Shown here one piece after another: positions 28,523-38,861 of a stretch of 64,000 nt of DNA. Both the position numbers and the translations under genes were made by a program. The stretch covers positions 99,412-163,411 of the forward strand of contig NZ_LZRN01000006.1 in the NCBI RefSeq assembly GCF_001678675.1, in the 5' to 3' direction. The notes beneath the pieces are model-generated. The model made no database searches. It had not been told where the DNA came from and saw only the letters and a list, made by a program, of their open reading frames with translations. The stretch comes from Gelidibacter algens. GTDB taxonomy: Bacteria > Bacteroidota > Bacteroidia > Flavobacteriales > Flavobacteriaceae. Numbering within the stretch: position 1 is the first letter of the stretch; every line of letters begins with the position of its first letter.

Positions 28523-31500
28523 TCAATCCTTTTGACCTTTCATTTTAATATACTCAGATAGTGGATCTTCTTCCTTTATCGCCACTTTCTCTTCTTTCTC
28601 AACTGTTGCTTCCTTTTTGTTTTTTCCTGAAAAAATAATTCTGAGCAGTTCTCTGAATGTATCAAATTCCACATTATAAGTCAACCCAACACCTTGTGTA
28701 TAGCCAATTTCTTCACCAAAATTTCGGATGTTATTTTCTCTGTTGAAAAATTTTGCAGATAAGGTGCCATCTTCGTTTAATAACAATTCTATTTCGGCAT
28801 CTCCAGCAATCACCGTCTCATTAACTCCACCAATGGGAACCCCTACTTTACCATTGAACAACACACGGTCGCTAATTTTGGTGCTTAAGGTTAATCCCAA
28901 TCGGTCATCGGTTCGGTAATCAGGGGTTTGTTCTCCCGCTTGAAAATTCAAACCTAGTTTCAGTTTATCATCATCACTGGACAAGAGGCCGTTAAACAAA
29001 CTGTTTACACGGTCTGCAATGGTGCCATATGCTTGTTGGCCCAAACTGATCTCACTTGCAAAAGAGCCCGTTGCCAATAAAAATAGCGCCTGGTTCTCTC
29101 TACTTTCTTTGGTTTCCAAACGGTATTCCAATTCTGATTTTACGGTAGAACTGGCATTGGGAAATGTGACGGCAAAATCTGGCGTAGGCTGTTCCAATTG
29201 GCCTGTCAGACTGATCTCTACATTTACGGGAATACTCCGGTTGATTGGATTGTCTAATAAAATGGAAGGGTTGGCCTCGGTTTTATAAATGGCCTTGAGG
29301 TTGATTTGGGCTTTTAAAGCATCGCCTTCCCAAATAATACTGCCACCTGGTTCTACCACAAGATCTTTTTGGATCAAGCCACCATAGGAAAAGTTGTAAA
29401 TGCCTGTAAATACTGAAAAATCACCCCACATTTTAAACTTACCGTTGGTATTAATTTCAAACAGTAAGTTGCCTTCCCCACTGCCGCGTATCGTACTGCC
29501 TGAGTTTCTGTCAATCACAATTTCAATATCGGCATTTTGATTGACGTCTAAATCAAATTTAAGTTCCAGTCCTTTTACCCGAGTGTCTGTAATAAGTTCT
29601 CCTTTTAAGCGCGCTGCTTTTTCTTCAGGACTCAAAAAATGAATGTAAGTATTGTCTCCAAAACTTTCAACATCATTTAAAGGGATTTTAAAAACTGTGC
29701 CTTGGGAGGTGCTGCCATCTACTTCAATTACCAACTGATCTGTTGGGCCATAAATACTTGCGGTGCCGTTCATGAAAGCGGTTCCGTAATACAATGCATC
29801 CTCAGCATCATCAGTATTTAAGACCAATAATCGGTTGGTGTCAATATCCAATCCAAGCTTCCAATCAGAGAAGTTTTGATGAGAAAGGTATCCGTTTAGG
29901 GTGGCTTTTGAAAAGAATTCAGAATCAGTAAGCACAACGTCATTGAAAATAAAACGCTGGTCTTTTAGAGTAACCTCCGTATCAAAATCAAACGCATAAT
30001 CCACATTTAAATACGGGATGGCCAACCCTGCGTTATCCAGGATCAAATCACCTTCAATTTGTGGTTTTTTTAAGTCTCCAGTTACTTGTACAACCCCTGA
30101 GGCCAAGCCTCTAATGTTATTGATCACATCTGCTCCAAAGACATTGAGCGGTTCCAAATCAAACTCATCAAAGGCAATCGTCAAATCAATATTGGAGTTA
30201 TTGGCGCTAACGTCAATGTTCCCCTTTGCATCCAATGACTTTAAGTTGTCATTTTTTAGAAACAAATCTACCTGATAATTGGTGAGTGATTGATTGCCCG
30301 CGATATCTGCCTTTAAGTCGCCCAACAAATACTCATTAAACTTAAAGTTTTCAATGGTCACATTGGAATTAGGCACATACACACCATTTTGTTGAAGCAC
30401 ATCTAATTTGCCGTTGACAATGCCCCCAAATGAGAGGCTGTCCAGCGTTGGTGTAATTTTGTTCAGATCGACTTCCTTAAAACTAAGCTTGATGTCTTTA
30501 TAGGTAGAATCCCGCAACACCCCGGCTAGCAGTATTTCTGCATCTTGATGACTAAATAGTACGTCAGAAATATTAAATTCCTTAAAATCTCTATCAAAAG
30601 CGACTTTATTCAATTGGTTTTTCTGCTCGTTAATAAACCAATTGTTGTCTTTTATGGTCACATCAGACTTTTTAAAGCCGACAACCGATTTGTTGTCCTC
30701 ATCAATAGTATAAAACAAACTTAAATTGAATTGGTCTTTATTTTGTTTCCCACCCTCAAATTCAGATTTGATAAACAAGGTATCTCTAACAGTAACATTG
30801 ATCAGGCTGAATTTTGAGATATTATAAAAATTGGTATTGATGGAGTCAATTTCTATAAACGTATTAAACAGCGGATTGCTATTATCAATGTTGATCTGAA
30901 TGTCATTGGCAAAATAATCCAGCAATTTAATTTGAGGCGAATTAAATGTCAAATTGAACCCGCTTTGGTCACTTTCAACACGTCCCTTAATAAAGGTGTT
31001 TTTACCAAGTTCCAAATCGGGATAGAAAACCTCTACAATTTTGTTGTAAATGGTAAAGTTGAAATCAAGATATTGTTCTGTTAAAACTTTACGCGGCACA
31101 TAATTGGTATAGATACTACCAATGGAGTTTTCGACCAGTTTTCCAATATCATTGAATTTGAAAACGCCACTCACCGTGCCTTCAACTATGTCAGGAGAAT
31201 TGATTTCTATAATACGCTCAGCATCATTAAAACGTGAGGTAATCTCGAAGTCTTCAAAATAGTAATAATCGTTTTCATTGATATACGTGGTATTTTTAAA
31301 GGTCAACGCTCCATAGGCATCGTCAAGATTTGAACCATTCATGTCTATAAATATGGTCCCCATAAAAACTGAAATGCTATCCTTCTTTGCAAAATTTAAT
31401 TCTTTAAGATTGGCGTACTCCACTTCCGCAGTAAAATTTAAGGAACTGACTTTTTTTGACATGTCAGCCAAACCATTAAATCTAAACTTGAAATTTTCAT

Positions 31501-32914
31501 CGTTGGAAACTAAGTTTCCATTAAACACTTTATTCCCTAATTGCCCAGCAACGTCAATATTTTGGTAATTATAATTATTGTAATTGATGCTAAAAATTTG
31601 GCCGTTAACATTGGTTTTTAATTTTTCAAGTGTGAACCCTTTTCCATCCACATCCAGGTCAAAGTTTGTTTCCTTTACATTGGGATCATTCAGTAGCTGT
31701 CCGATATCGAAATTTTCAAAAACAATATTTCCTCTATAGCTCGCATTATCAATATCATCAAAGCGCAATAAGTTTAAATTGGAATCAATATGGCCAAGTG
31801 CAGTGTTTATACTTAAATCTGCGAAAATATCTTTTGAGGTAATTTTTGCCTTCCCGTAAATTGTAAAGCCTCCCAGTTTGGAAAAAATACTAGGTATAGA
31901 CGCTCCTAAAACATTGGGCATTAACGATTTTAAATCATAATAATTGGAAGATAGATTACTGAAATCACCATCCATTGAAAATGTGTTAGTTTCAGTATTA
32001 AGTAAATTCTTGAAATTGATATCACCATAAATTTTTGTTTGACTGCTAGTGGTGAGCCTAAGGTTATTCAAATTCAAATCATTGAGGGTACCCGTCAATC
32101 TCACATTGAACTTGGCATGGTCTTCAGCTCCAAATCCATTATAAAATGTGTTCAATTCATTGAGCATGATGTCAGAGTCCTTGAAATTGGCAATGATTTC
32201 AACTTTATTACTAAAATCCTGAAAATCTTCTCTTTTGTAATTGAAAGTCAACTCGCCATTCAAATAGGATTTTGGTGTTGTGATGGAAAGGTCTGCAAAG
32301 GTCATGTGGTCCAATGTATATTCAAAATTGGTGACCATATTTTTAATGGTCAAACCTCTGCTGTCCTTGAAAGTCAATGTATTGATACGTGCGCTTACGT
32401 CACTGCCGTTGATCAGAAAATTGGTAGCATTGAGATTTAGATGGTTAAACTCAAGAATTTTGCTCGTTTCTTTGTTGTCATTGATCATCCTAAACGTACT
32501 GCCATAAATGGACACATCACTTGAGGATAGTAGGAAACTACTTTTTTTACGAGGGTTATTTTCTGCAAACCTTGCTACAAAAACGTCGAGATTGGTTTCA
32601 TTTTCACCCAAATAAGTTCTGACATTAAAGGTTAAACCTTGTACATCAATGTCTCCAAACACTAATTTGCCTTTGGATAAATTTCTATAGCTGAGTATGG
32701 AGGTGTTTAACTCTTCAATGCCAATGAGCGTATCTTTTTTGTAGTCTTCAATGTAAATGCCCTTAAGTTCCACATCGCCATTGAGCTGCAGCCCTACCTT
32801 ATTGACGTAAATATGGGTGCCATAATCGTCATTGATCCGTTTGGTAACCTTTTTACCTAAATAAGTCTGAACTGGCGGAATGGAGAGGATAAGCACCAAA
32901 ATGATGAAGAGCAA
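28523..32914 (-). CDS. tamB: TamB-like translocation/assembly module protein
   Basis: 1463 residues from the TTG at 32914. A signal-anchor helix (LFIILVLILSIPPV) is followed by a very long run of short beta strands (AsmA/DUF3971-like) and the C-terminal TamB/DUF490 domain. That domain includes GNLLFEINTNGKFKMWGDFS and the family end TQGVGLTYNVEFDTFRELL. TamB-type proteins bridge the periplasm for lipid transport and outer-membrane assembly. No ATG exists in frame: the sequence upstream to 32977 reads through a basic stretch (KRIKKLLKIASK) without ATG, GTG or TTG. The true start is uncertain and may be a rare codon such as ATC at 32962. It diverges from tsaD. Confidence 0.85.
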   Translation of the reverse strand: MLFIILVLILSIPPVQTYLGKKVTKRINDDYGTHIYVNKVGLQLNGDVELKGIYIEDYKKDTLIGIEELNTSILSYRNLSKGKLVFGDIDVQGLTFNVRTYLGENETNLDVFVARFAENNPRKKSSFLLSSSDVSIYGSTFRMINDNKETSKILEFNHLNLNATNFLINGSDVSARINTLTFKDSRGLTIKNMVTNFEYTLDHMTFADLSITTPKSYLNGELTFNYKREDFQDFSNKVEIIANFKDSDIMLNELNTFYNGFGAEDHAKFNVRLTGTLNDLNLNNLRLTTSSQTKIYGDINFKNLLNTETNTFSMDGDFSNLSSNYYDLKSLMPNVLGASIPSIFSKLGGFTIYGKAKITSKDIFADLSINTALGHIDSNLNLLRFDDIDNASYRGNIVFENFDIGQLLNDPNVKETNFDLDVDGKGFTLEKLKTNVNGQIFSINYNNYNYQNIDVAGQLGNKVFNGNLVSNDENFKFRFNGLADMSKKVSSLNFTAEVEYANLKELNFAKKDSISVFMGTIFIDMNGSNLDDAYGALTFKNTTYINENDYYYFEDFEITSRFNDAERIIEINSPDIVEGTVSGVFKFNDIGKLVENSIGSIYTNYVPRKVLTEQYLDFNFTIYNKIVEVFYPDLELGKNTFIKGRVESDQSGFNLTFNSPQIKLLDYFANDIQINIDNSNPLFNTFIEIDSINTNFYNISKFSLINVTVRDTLFIKSEFEGGKQNKDQFNLSLFYTIDEDNKSVVGFKKSDVTIKDNNWFINEQKNQLNKVAFDRDFKEFNISDVLFSHQDAEILLAGVLRDSTYKDIKLSFKEVDLNKITPTLDSLSFGGIVNGKLDVLQQNGVYVPNSNVTIENFKFNEYLLGDLKADIAGNQSLTNYQVDLFLKNDNLKSLDAKGNIDVSANNSNIDLTIAFDEFDLEPLNVFGADVINNIRGLASGVVQVTGDLKKPQIEGDLILDNAGLAIPYLNVDYAFDFDTEVTLKDQRFIFNDVVLTDSEFFSKATLNGYLSHQNFSDWKLGLDIDTNRLLVLNTDDAEDALYYGTAFMNGTASIYGPTDQLVIEVDGSTSQGTVFKIPLNDVESFGDNTYIHFLSPEEKAARLKGELITDTRVKGLELKFDLDVNQNADIEIVIDRNSGSTIRGSGEGNLLFEINTNGKFKMWGDFSVFTGIYNFSYGGLIQKDLVVEPGGSIIWEGDALKAQINLKAIYKTEANPSILLDNPINRSIPVNVEISLTGQLEQPTPDFAVTFPNASSTVKSELEYRLETKESRENQALFLLATGSFASEISLGQQAYGTIADRVNSLFNGLLSSDDDKLKLGLNFQAGEQTPDYRTDDRLGLTLSTKISDRVLFNGKVGVPIGGVNETVIAGDAEIELLLNEDGTLSAKFFNRENNIRNFGEEIGYTQGVGLTYNVEFDTFRELLRIIFSGKNKKEATVEKEEKVAIKEEDPLSEYIKMKGQKD

Positions 32915-33022
32915 TAGAAATATTGCTACAATTTTAGATGCTATTTTTAAAAGTTTTTTGATACGTTTTAAAAGTTATAACTTTGAGCCAAAATTAACAA
33001 TTATTGTGCCTAATCTTAACTA

Positions 33023-34045
33023 ATGGCTACACAAAATATTTATATTCTTGCTATTGAGTCTTCGTGCGATGATACCGCGGCTTCTGTAATGCTTAACGGC
33101 AAAATACTGAGCAATGTTGTGGCGGGTCAAAGTATCCATGAAGCTTATGGTGGCGTAGTGCCAGAATTGGCGTCTAGAGCGCATCAGCAAAACATTGTTC
33201 CGGTGGTCCATCAAGCTTTAAAAAAGGCAAATGTTGATAAAAAACAACTGAGTGCCATTGCCTTTACACGTGGTCCGGGGTTGATGGGTTCTTTATTGGT
33301 TGGGACTTCCTTTGCAAAATCCTTGGCTTTCGGATTGGATATCCCGCTAATTGACGTCAACCACATGCAAGCTCACATTTTGGCCCATTTTATCGATGAA
33401 GACGGATTTGAGAAGCCTCCGTTTCCGTTTTTGGCCATGACCATTTCTGGCGGACATACTCAAATTGTAAAGGTCAATTCTTACTTTGATATGGATGTTA
33501 TTGGAGAAACCATTGATGATGCTGTCGGTGAAGCTTTTGATAAGAGCGGAAAAATATTGGGACTTGGGTATCCTGCCGGACCAGAAATTGACAAACGTGC
33601 AAAATTGGGAAACCCGAAGGCTTTTAAGTTTACAAAGCCTAAAGTTGAAGGACTGAATTTTAGCTTTTCGGGATTGAAGACGGCCATTCTTTATTTCATT
33701 CAAAAAGAAACCAAAGCCAATCCTGATTTTATTGAGCAACATTTGAATGATATTTGCGCTTCCATTCAATACACCATTATAGGCATTTTGATTGACAAGT
33801 TAAAGCTTGCGGTAAAAGAAACGGGAATTACCCATATCGCTATTGGCGGCGGTGTTTCAGCAAATACCGGAATTAGGCAAGCCTTGAAAAACGGAGAGGC
33901 AAAATTTGGATGGACCACCTATGTGCCAAAATTTGAATTTACGACAGATAATGCCGCAATGATTGCTATTGTTGGTTATTTGAAATATTTGGAAGGCGAT
34001 TTTGCAGCGCAAAGCGTAACAGCTTCTTCCCGACTAAAAATCTAA
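33023..34045 (+). CDS. tsaD: tRNA N6-threonylcarbamoyladenosine transferase subunit TsaD
   Basis: 340 residues. It shows the start YILAIESSCDDTAAS, the metal-binding histidine motif VNHMQAHILAHF, GGHTQIV, GEAFDKSGKILGLGYPAGP and the C-terminal ATPase-type IAIGGGVSANTGIR. TsaD with TsaB and TsaE adds the threonylcarbamoyl group to A37 of tRNAs that read ANN codons. Essential in most bacteria. The start codon lies about 46 bases from the divergent TamB frame. Confidence 0.97.
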   Translation: MATQNIYILAIESSCDDTAASVMLNGKILSNVVAGQSIHEAYGGVVPELASRAHQQNIVPVVHQALKKANVDKKQLSAIAFTRGPGLMGSLLVGTSFAKSLAFGLDIPLIDVNHMQAHILAHFIDEDGFEKPPFPFLAMTISGGHTQIVKVNSYFDMDVIGETIDDAVGEAFDKSGKILGLGYPAGPEIDKRAKLGNPKAFKFTKPKVEGLNFSFSGLKTAILYFIQKETKANPDFIEQHLNDICASIQYTIIGILIDKLKLAVKETGITHIAIGGGVSANTGIRQALKNGEAKFGWTTYVPKFEFTTDNAAMIAIVGYLKYLEGDFAAQSVTASSRLKI

Positions 34046-34066
34046 AAATACCTGAACAACCCCATT

Positions 34067-34774
34067 ATGCAGCTTTTTTACAACCCGACTATCAGCGAAG
34101 AAACCACACATATCTCCTTTTTAAAAGAGGAAAGCAAACATATTGTGAAAGTGCTTCGTAAAAGTGCTGGTGACCAACTTCAGATCACCAATGGAAAAGG
34201 CTGGCTTTTTAATGCTGAAATTACCACTGCAGACATAAAAAACTGTGTGGCTTCTATTCTTTCCAAATCTTTTGAACCCTCTCGGAACTATAAGATTCAT
34301 TTGGCAGTAGCGCCAACCAAAATGAACGATCGTTATGAATGGTTTTTGGAGAAAGCCACGGAAATTGGTGTGGACGTCATCACACCTATTATCTGCGATC
34401 ACAGTGAACGGAAGGTCATCAAAACTGACCGATTTGAGAAAATCCTGCAATCGGCCATGAAACAATCGTTGCATTATTATTTACCGGAATTACAGGAAGC
34501 TATTTCATTTTCTGATTTTATTTCCCAAGAGTTCGAAGGTCAAAAATTTATTGCGCATTGTGAAGAAACAGTTAGAGCTTCTTTTAAAAACAGTTTGCAA
34601 CTCCAAAAAGATGTGCTCATTCTCATTGGTCCCGAGGGCGATTTTAGTGCAAAAGAAATTCAATTTGCCATTGACGCCCGATTTAAACCAGTCATGTTAG
34701 GAAACACCAGATTGCGTACTGAAACTGCGGCTGTTGTAGCATGTCATAGCATCGCTTTTAAAAATGAATCATAA
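34067..34774 (+). CDS. rsmE: 16S rRNA (uracil1498-N3)-methyltransferase
   Basis: 235 residues, SPOUT fold. It has an N-terminal PUA-like region (MQLFYNPTISEETTHISFLK) and the C-terminal knot motifs LIGPEGDFSAKEIQFA and VMLGNTRLRTETAAVVACH, which bind S-adenosylmethionine. It modifies U1498 in 16S rRNA near the decoding site. It lies 21 bases after tsaD, probably on the same transcript. Confidence 0.94.
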   Translation: MQLFYNPTISEETTHISFLKEESKHIVKVLRKSAGDQLQITNGKGWLFNAEITTADIKNCVASILSKSFEPSRNYKIHLAVAPTKMNDRYEWFLEKATEIGVDVITPIICDHSERKVIKTDRFEKILQSAMKQSLHYYLPELQEAISFSDFISQEFEGQKFIAHCEETVRASFKNSLQLQKDVLILIGPEGDFSAKEIQFAIDARFKPVMLGNTRLRTETAAVVACHSIAFKNES

Positions 34775-35190
34775 CTTTAGTTGATTTAACATAATTGATT
34801 CTTTATCAATTTATTGTGCTTAAACTAAATCACTATGACTAAAGTGCCATAGATTTTTTAAAACAGACTGAAAGTCTGTTGCATTCGTGAAATTTACAGT
34901 AAATGATTAACGACTGTATTTTCAATGAACCAATGAATTCGTGAAAATTCGTGAAATTCGTGTCAAAATTTTTAGAAGCTAAAGCGAGATGCACTAAGGC
35001 ACATAGTTTTAACTAAATCTGAGACCAATAAATTTCTGTGTTAGTACTGGGCTGAGTCTGCTTAAAGGCCTTACATCAAATAAAAAACAATCAACTTGTT
35101 ACATCAAACACAACACCATTTAACCGGCTCTGAACAACACAATTGAAATCTTTAATGCGTTTTCATAGTTTTTATTTCTATTTTTGAAGC
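34775..35190. other. intergenic gap with small dyad and AATTCGTG direct repeats
   Basis: No gene is seen in these 416 bases. A perfect dyad AACAGACT-GAA-AGTCTGTT (34862-34880) lacks a T-tract. Three copies of AATTCGTG follow at 34936-34962, with a related copy near 34884. I see no tRNA and no ORF with coding character. Confidence 0.7.
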
Positions 35191-35859
35191 ATGACATTGA
35201 GTTTAAAAAGATCAAAACTATCTGTTGCCATTTTGTTATTTGGCATAGGAATGACAGCTTCAATACATGCACAAGAAATTGCAGTTTTAAAGTATAAAGG
35301 CGGTGGTGATTGGTATGGCAATCCGACGTCGTTGCCCAACTTAATTTCGTATTGTAACATTAACATCAATACTAAACTCAATCCACAACCACAAACCGTA
35401 GAACCTGATAGTCCTGATATTTATCAGTATCCTTTGGTGCACATGACAGGGCATGGCAATGTGTTTTTTAGTGAGAATGATGCTGAGAATTTGAGAAATT
35501 ATCTGATCTCTGGCGGATTTTTACATATAGATGATAATTATGGTATGGAACCTTATTTGGTAAAAGAGTTAAAAAAGGTGTTTCCAAATAAAGAGCTGAT
35601 AGAATTGCCAAAAACCCATCCCATCTTTAGTGCCGCGTTCAAATTTCCTGAAGGACTGCCTAAAATCCATGAGCATGATGGTAAAAGACCTCAAGCTTTT
35701 GGGATGTTTGAAAATGACCGATTGGTGGTGCTGTTTACCTATGAGAGTGATTTAGGAAACGGTTGGGAGGATGAAGAAGTCTATAACGATCCTTTTGAAG
35801 TAAGGGAGAAAGCGTTGAAAATGGGAGCGAACATTGTGAAATATGTTTTTGAGAACTAA
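35191..35859 (+). CDS. DUF4159 family secreted protein
   Basis: 222 residues with a signal-peptide-like N-terminus (LSVAILLFGIGMTASIHAQ). The body matches DUF4159: YKGGGDWYGNPTSLPNLISYCN, FFSENDAENLRNYLISGGFL and IDDNYGMEPYLVKELKKVFP. It resembles a degraded Rossmann-like or ThuA/GATase-like fold, and no enzymatic role is established. It is common in Bacteroidota near gliding or membrane genes. Here it lies alone between rsmE and the TrmH-type gene. Confidence 0.85.
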   Translation: MTLSLKRSKLSVAILLFGIGMTASIHAQEIAVLKYKGGGDWYGNPTSLPNLISYCNININTKLNPQPQTVEPDSPDIYQYPLVHMTGHGNVFFSENDAENLRNYLISGGFLHIDDNYGMEPYLVKELKKVFPNKELIELPKTHPIFSAAFKFPEGLPKIHEHDGKRPQAFGMFENDRLVVLFTYESDLGNGWEDEEVYNDPFEVREKALKMGANIVKYVFEN

Positions 35860-35994
35860 CGGTTGTATGATTTATACGCCACGGGATTGAAGCTATTTGC
35901 TCAATGAGCATTAATCTATAAAATCATCAATTGGAGAATTTAATTTTCCATTTCTTGCCTCACTTAAATTCTTTAGTTCTATAATCCCTATCCC

Positions 35995-36501
35995 ATGCAA
36001 CTTACCCATTATACTTCCAAATTTAACCAACGCACCTTTCCAATCACATTGGTTTGTGAAAACGTAACCAACGCTGCCAATATTGGAAGTCTGTTTAGAA
36101 CCGCTGATGCCTTTGGATTGGAACAGGTGATATTTTGTGGCAGCCCTATTCCTTTTGGAAGAAAAATGGCAAAAACGTCACGGGCTACTGAAAAGTACGT
36201 GAATTTTAAATGGCAGGAAAACAGCTCTGAGGTCATACATACCCTCAAAGCGTCAGGGTTCCAAATTATAGCCTTAGAAATATCAGCATCCAGTACACCG
36301 CTCAGCAACATGACACTTGACACCCAAAAACCAATAGCCCTGCTTATTGGGGACGAGAATTTTGGTGTTTCTGAGGCTTGTTTAAAATTGTCTGATCATA
36401 GTATACATATCGATATGTTTGGACATAACAGCAGTATGAATGTTGTACAGGCAACCAGCATAGCGCTCTATGAGATCACAAAACAACTTGTTCAACTATA
36501 A
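35995..36501 (+). CDS. TrmH/SpoU family RNA methyltransferase
   Basis: 168 residues, a single SPOUT catalytic domain. It has motif 1 as ANIGSLFRTADAFG with the catalytic Arg, motif 2 as IALLIGDENFGVSE and motif 3 as DMFGHNSSMNVVQATSIALYE. The size and lack of an N-terminal extension fit TrmL/TrmH-type 2'-O-methylation of tRNA or rRNA, but the target base is not determined. Confidence 0.88.
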   Translation: MQLTHYTSKFNQRTFPITLVCENVTNAANIGSLFRTADAFGLEQVIFCGSPIPFGRKMAKTSRATEKYVNFKWQENSSEVIHTLKASGFQIIALEISASSTPLSNMTLDTQKPIALLIGDENFGVSEACLKLSDHSIHIDMFGHNSSMNVVQATSIALYEITKQLVQL

Positions 36502-36587
36502 AATCACCTGATTTGCCTTACCGAAAAATTTTGGAAACCGTTAAAATTTCTTGTGACCGCATACTTAATTTGATCTATATTTAAAAA

Positions 36588-37676
36588 ATGAAAGCGAACA
36601 CCATCTCTAAAGGATTCTTACAGACCATAGCCATTGTTTTTGGCATTTTATTGCTCATTTATTTTCTCTACAAAATACAGTCTTTATTGTTATATCTATT
36701 TATAGCTGGAGTTATTTCACTCATTTTCAGACCTGTCGTTTATTTTTTTAAGCATAAGCTCAAAGTAGGTAGAAATTTATCAGCCTTTATCACGCTTTTG
36801 ATTATTGGAGGTCTCTTCGCCCTGATTTTATGGCTTTTTGTTCCAATTATTTTAGAACAGAGTAAGAACATTTCAGAAATAGATTTTGAAATGGTCAAAA
36901 CAGATTTAAATGAATTGAGTATTCAGGCAAGCGAATATCTGGGTGTTGAAAAAATAAATATTATAGAAGCGATCAAGCGGACAGAATTTGTTAGAAATTT
37001 TGATTCTGAAATTGTAGAAAGCTTTGTAAATATTTTTGTAAATAACATTACTAATTTTATCATTGGTCTATTCTCAGTATTATTCATCTCCTTCTTTTTA
37101 TTGAAGGATGAACGTATGATTTCCAATGCTGTGGCTATTTTTGCTGAGGAAGGAAAGGAGCGTCGTTTTTTGAGAGTTTTAGATAAGGTTAAGGAACTAT
37201 TGTCCCGTTATTTTATTGGACTCATGATACAAACTATGATCATGGCCGTTTTTTATCTGGTGTTACTCTCGTATATCGATGTTAAAAACGCTCTTGCTAT
37301 AGCTGTTATTTGCGCCTTCCTTAACATTGTGCCTTATTTAGGACCGCTTCTAGGCGGCGTCGTCATGATCTTGGTAGTCGTTTCAAACAATTTGGGAGCC
37401 GATTTTTCGTCAGATTTATTACCGCTTCTAATAAAAGTTATGATAGGTGTGGCCATTGCCCAATTGATTGACAATCTCGTGTCTCAGCCTTTCATTTTTA
37501 GTCAGAGTGTCCGTTCCCATCCATTAGAGGTTTTTATCGTCATCATTTGTGGTGGCTTACTTTTTAGCATTCCAGGAATGATTTTGGCAGTCCCAGTCTA
37601 CACGACAATTAAGGTGATCTCAAAAGAGTTTCTGTCAGAATATAAAATAGTAAAGCAGTTGACCAAAAACCTCTAG
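36588..37676 (+). CDS. AI-2E family transporter
   Basis: 362 residues with about eight transmembrane helices. Family signatures include the cytoplasmic FLLKDERMIS segment and the C-terminal helices AICAFLNIVPYLGPLLGG and LIDNLVSQPFIFSQSV with HPLEVFIVIICGGLLF. Members include TqsA (autoinducer-2 export) and Na+/H+ or Na+/Li+ antiporters. The substrate cannot be told from sequence. It ends four bases before the next gene, so they are coupled. Confidence 0.87.
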   Translation: MKANTISKGFLQTIAIVFGILLLIYFLYKIQSLLLYLFIAGVISLIFRPVVYFFKHKLKVGRNLSAFITLLIIGGLFALILWLFVPIILEQSKNISEIDFEMVKTDLNELSIQASEYLGVEKINIIEAIKRTEFVRNFDSEIVESFVNIFVNNITNFIIGLFSVLFISFFLLKDERMISNAVAIFAEEGKERRFLRVLDKVKELLSRYFIGLMIQTMIMAVFYLVLLSYIDVKNALAIAVICAFLNIVPYLGPLLGGVVMILVVVSNNLGADFSSDLLPLLIKVMIGVAIAQLIDNLVSQPFIFSQSVRSHPLEVFIVIICGGLLFSIPGMILAVPVYTTIKVISKEFLSEYKIVKQLTKNL

Positions 37677-37679
37677 CTT

Positions 37680-38861
37680 ATGAACGCTGCTATTCTACGC
37701 CCTGACGTTCAAGAGTACATCAATCAGCACCTTAAAACAGATCCCACACTCTTGATTTTAAAAGGCGTTCCTTTTACTGAGGTGTCTGTTCAAGAGCTTG
37801 TAGAACAGATTGAAGCGAAAAACAAATGCGAAAAGAAATTGCCTAGGTGGTTTCAAAAATCTGCCATTTACTATCCCAATAAGTTGAGTATTGAACAAAC
37901 GTCTTCTGAAGTAACCGCAGCTTATAAGTCCGGGTTGATAGAAGGTGAAACCCTCATTGATCTTACCGGTGGTTTTGGTGTGGATGCATACTTTTTTGGG
38001 AAGCATTTCGAGAAGGTTACACATTGTGAATTGAATGACGAATTGAGCCACATTGCCCATCACAATTTTGAAAGACTTGAGATTCTTAATATTAAGAGTG
38101 TTGCTAGTGATGGCTTATTATATCTTGAAAATTCCGAAGAAAATTTTGATTGGATTTATGTTGATCCTTCAAGGCGCCATGACAGCAAAGGCAAGGTCTT
38201 CTTTTTGAAAGACTGTCTACCGAATATTCCTGAACATTTGGCGACGCTGTGGTCTCATTCAAAAAATATCATGATTAAAACTTCACCGCTGCTGGATATT
38301 ACAGTCGGTTTAAATGAGCTTGAACATGTCAAAACCATCCACATCATTGCGGTCAATAATGAGGTAAAAGAATTGTTGTGGGTTTTGGAACACGGATTCT
38401 CAGGTGAGATCAGCATTAAAACAATCAATCTCAAGAAACAATATTCAGAATATTTTGATTTTATTTTAGAGGATGAGTCAAAGGTGGAAACGACTTATAG
38501 TGAGCCACTCACCTATCTTTTTGAACCAAATTCTGCCATTCTGAAATCGGGTGGGTTTCATTCCCTATCAGAAACATTTAACGTCAGTAAACTTCATAAA
38601 CACTCCCATTTATATACGAGTGATACCTTGATTGAATTCCCAGGGAGAGCGTTTAGGATCTTAAAATCCATCCCCTACAATAAAAAGCAAGTGAAAGGAT
38701 TGTCCATTGAAAAGGCAAATATCACCACCAGAAATTTTCCTGAGTCGGTGCAAAATCTTCGTAACATGTTCAAGATTAAAGATGGCGGAGAACAGTACCT
38801 GTTCTTTACCACAAATATGCACAACCAAAAGATTCTATTGGTTTGTATAAAAGCCCAATAG
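37680..38861 (+). CDS. class I SAM-dependent methyltransferase with THUMP-like C-terminus
   Basis: 393 residues. The Rossmann domain shows LIDLTGGFGVDAYFFG (motif I), THCELNDEL (motif II) and DWIYVDPSRRHDSKGKVF (motif IV with DPS). The C-terminal part (about residue 300 on) is the THUMP-like extension found in this Bacteroidota family. It presumably modifies RNA, but the target is unknown. The stop codon is buried in a perfect 12-bp hairpin (38830-38866). It starts four bases after the AI-2E gene. Confidence 0.85.
   Translation: MNAAILRPDVQEYINQHLKTDPTLLILKGVPFTEVSVQELVEQIEAKNKCEKKLPRWFQKSAIYYPNKLSIEQTSSEVTAAYKSGLIEGETLIDLTGGFGVDAYFFGKHFEKVTHCELNDELSHIAHHNFERLEILNIKSVASDGLLYLENSEENFDWIYVDPSRRHDSKGKVFFLKDCLPNIPEHLATLWSHSKNIMIKTSPLLDITVGLNELEHVKTIHIIAVNNEVKELLWVLEHGFSGEISIKTINLKKQYSEYFDFILEDESKVETTYSEPLTYLFEPNSAILKSGGFHSLSETFNVSKLHKHSHLYTSDTLIEFPGRAFRILKSIPYNKKQVKGLSIEKANITTRNFPESVQNLRNMFKIKDGGEQYLFFTTNMHNQKILLVCIKAQ

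Noticed and set aside
34862..34880. AACAGACT/AGTCTGTT dyad as terminator of rsmE
   Set aside because: Perfect stem but no T-tract and about 90 bases past the stop. Kept only as a dyad in the gap.
34936..34962. AATTCGTG direct repeats as a CRISPR or iteron
   Set aside because: Units are 8 bases with 2-3-base spacing, too short and too few. No cas gene or replication gene nearby.
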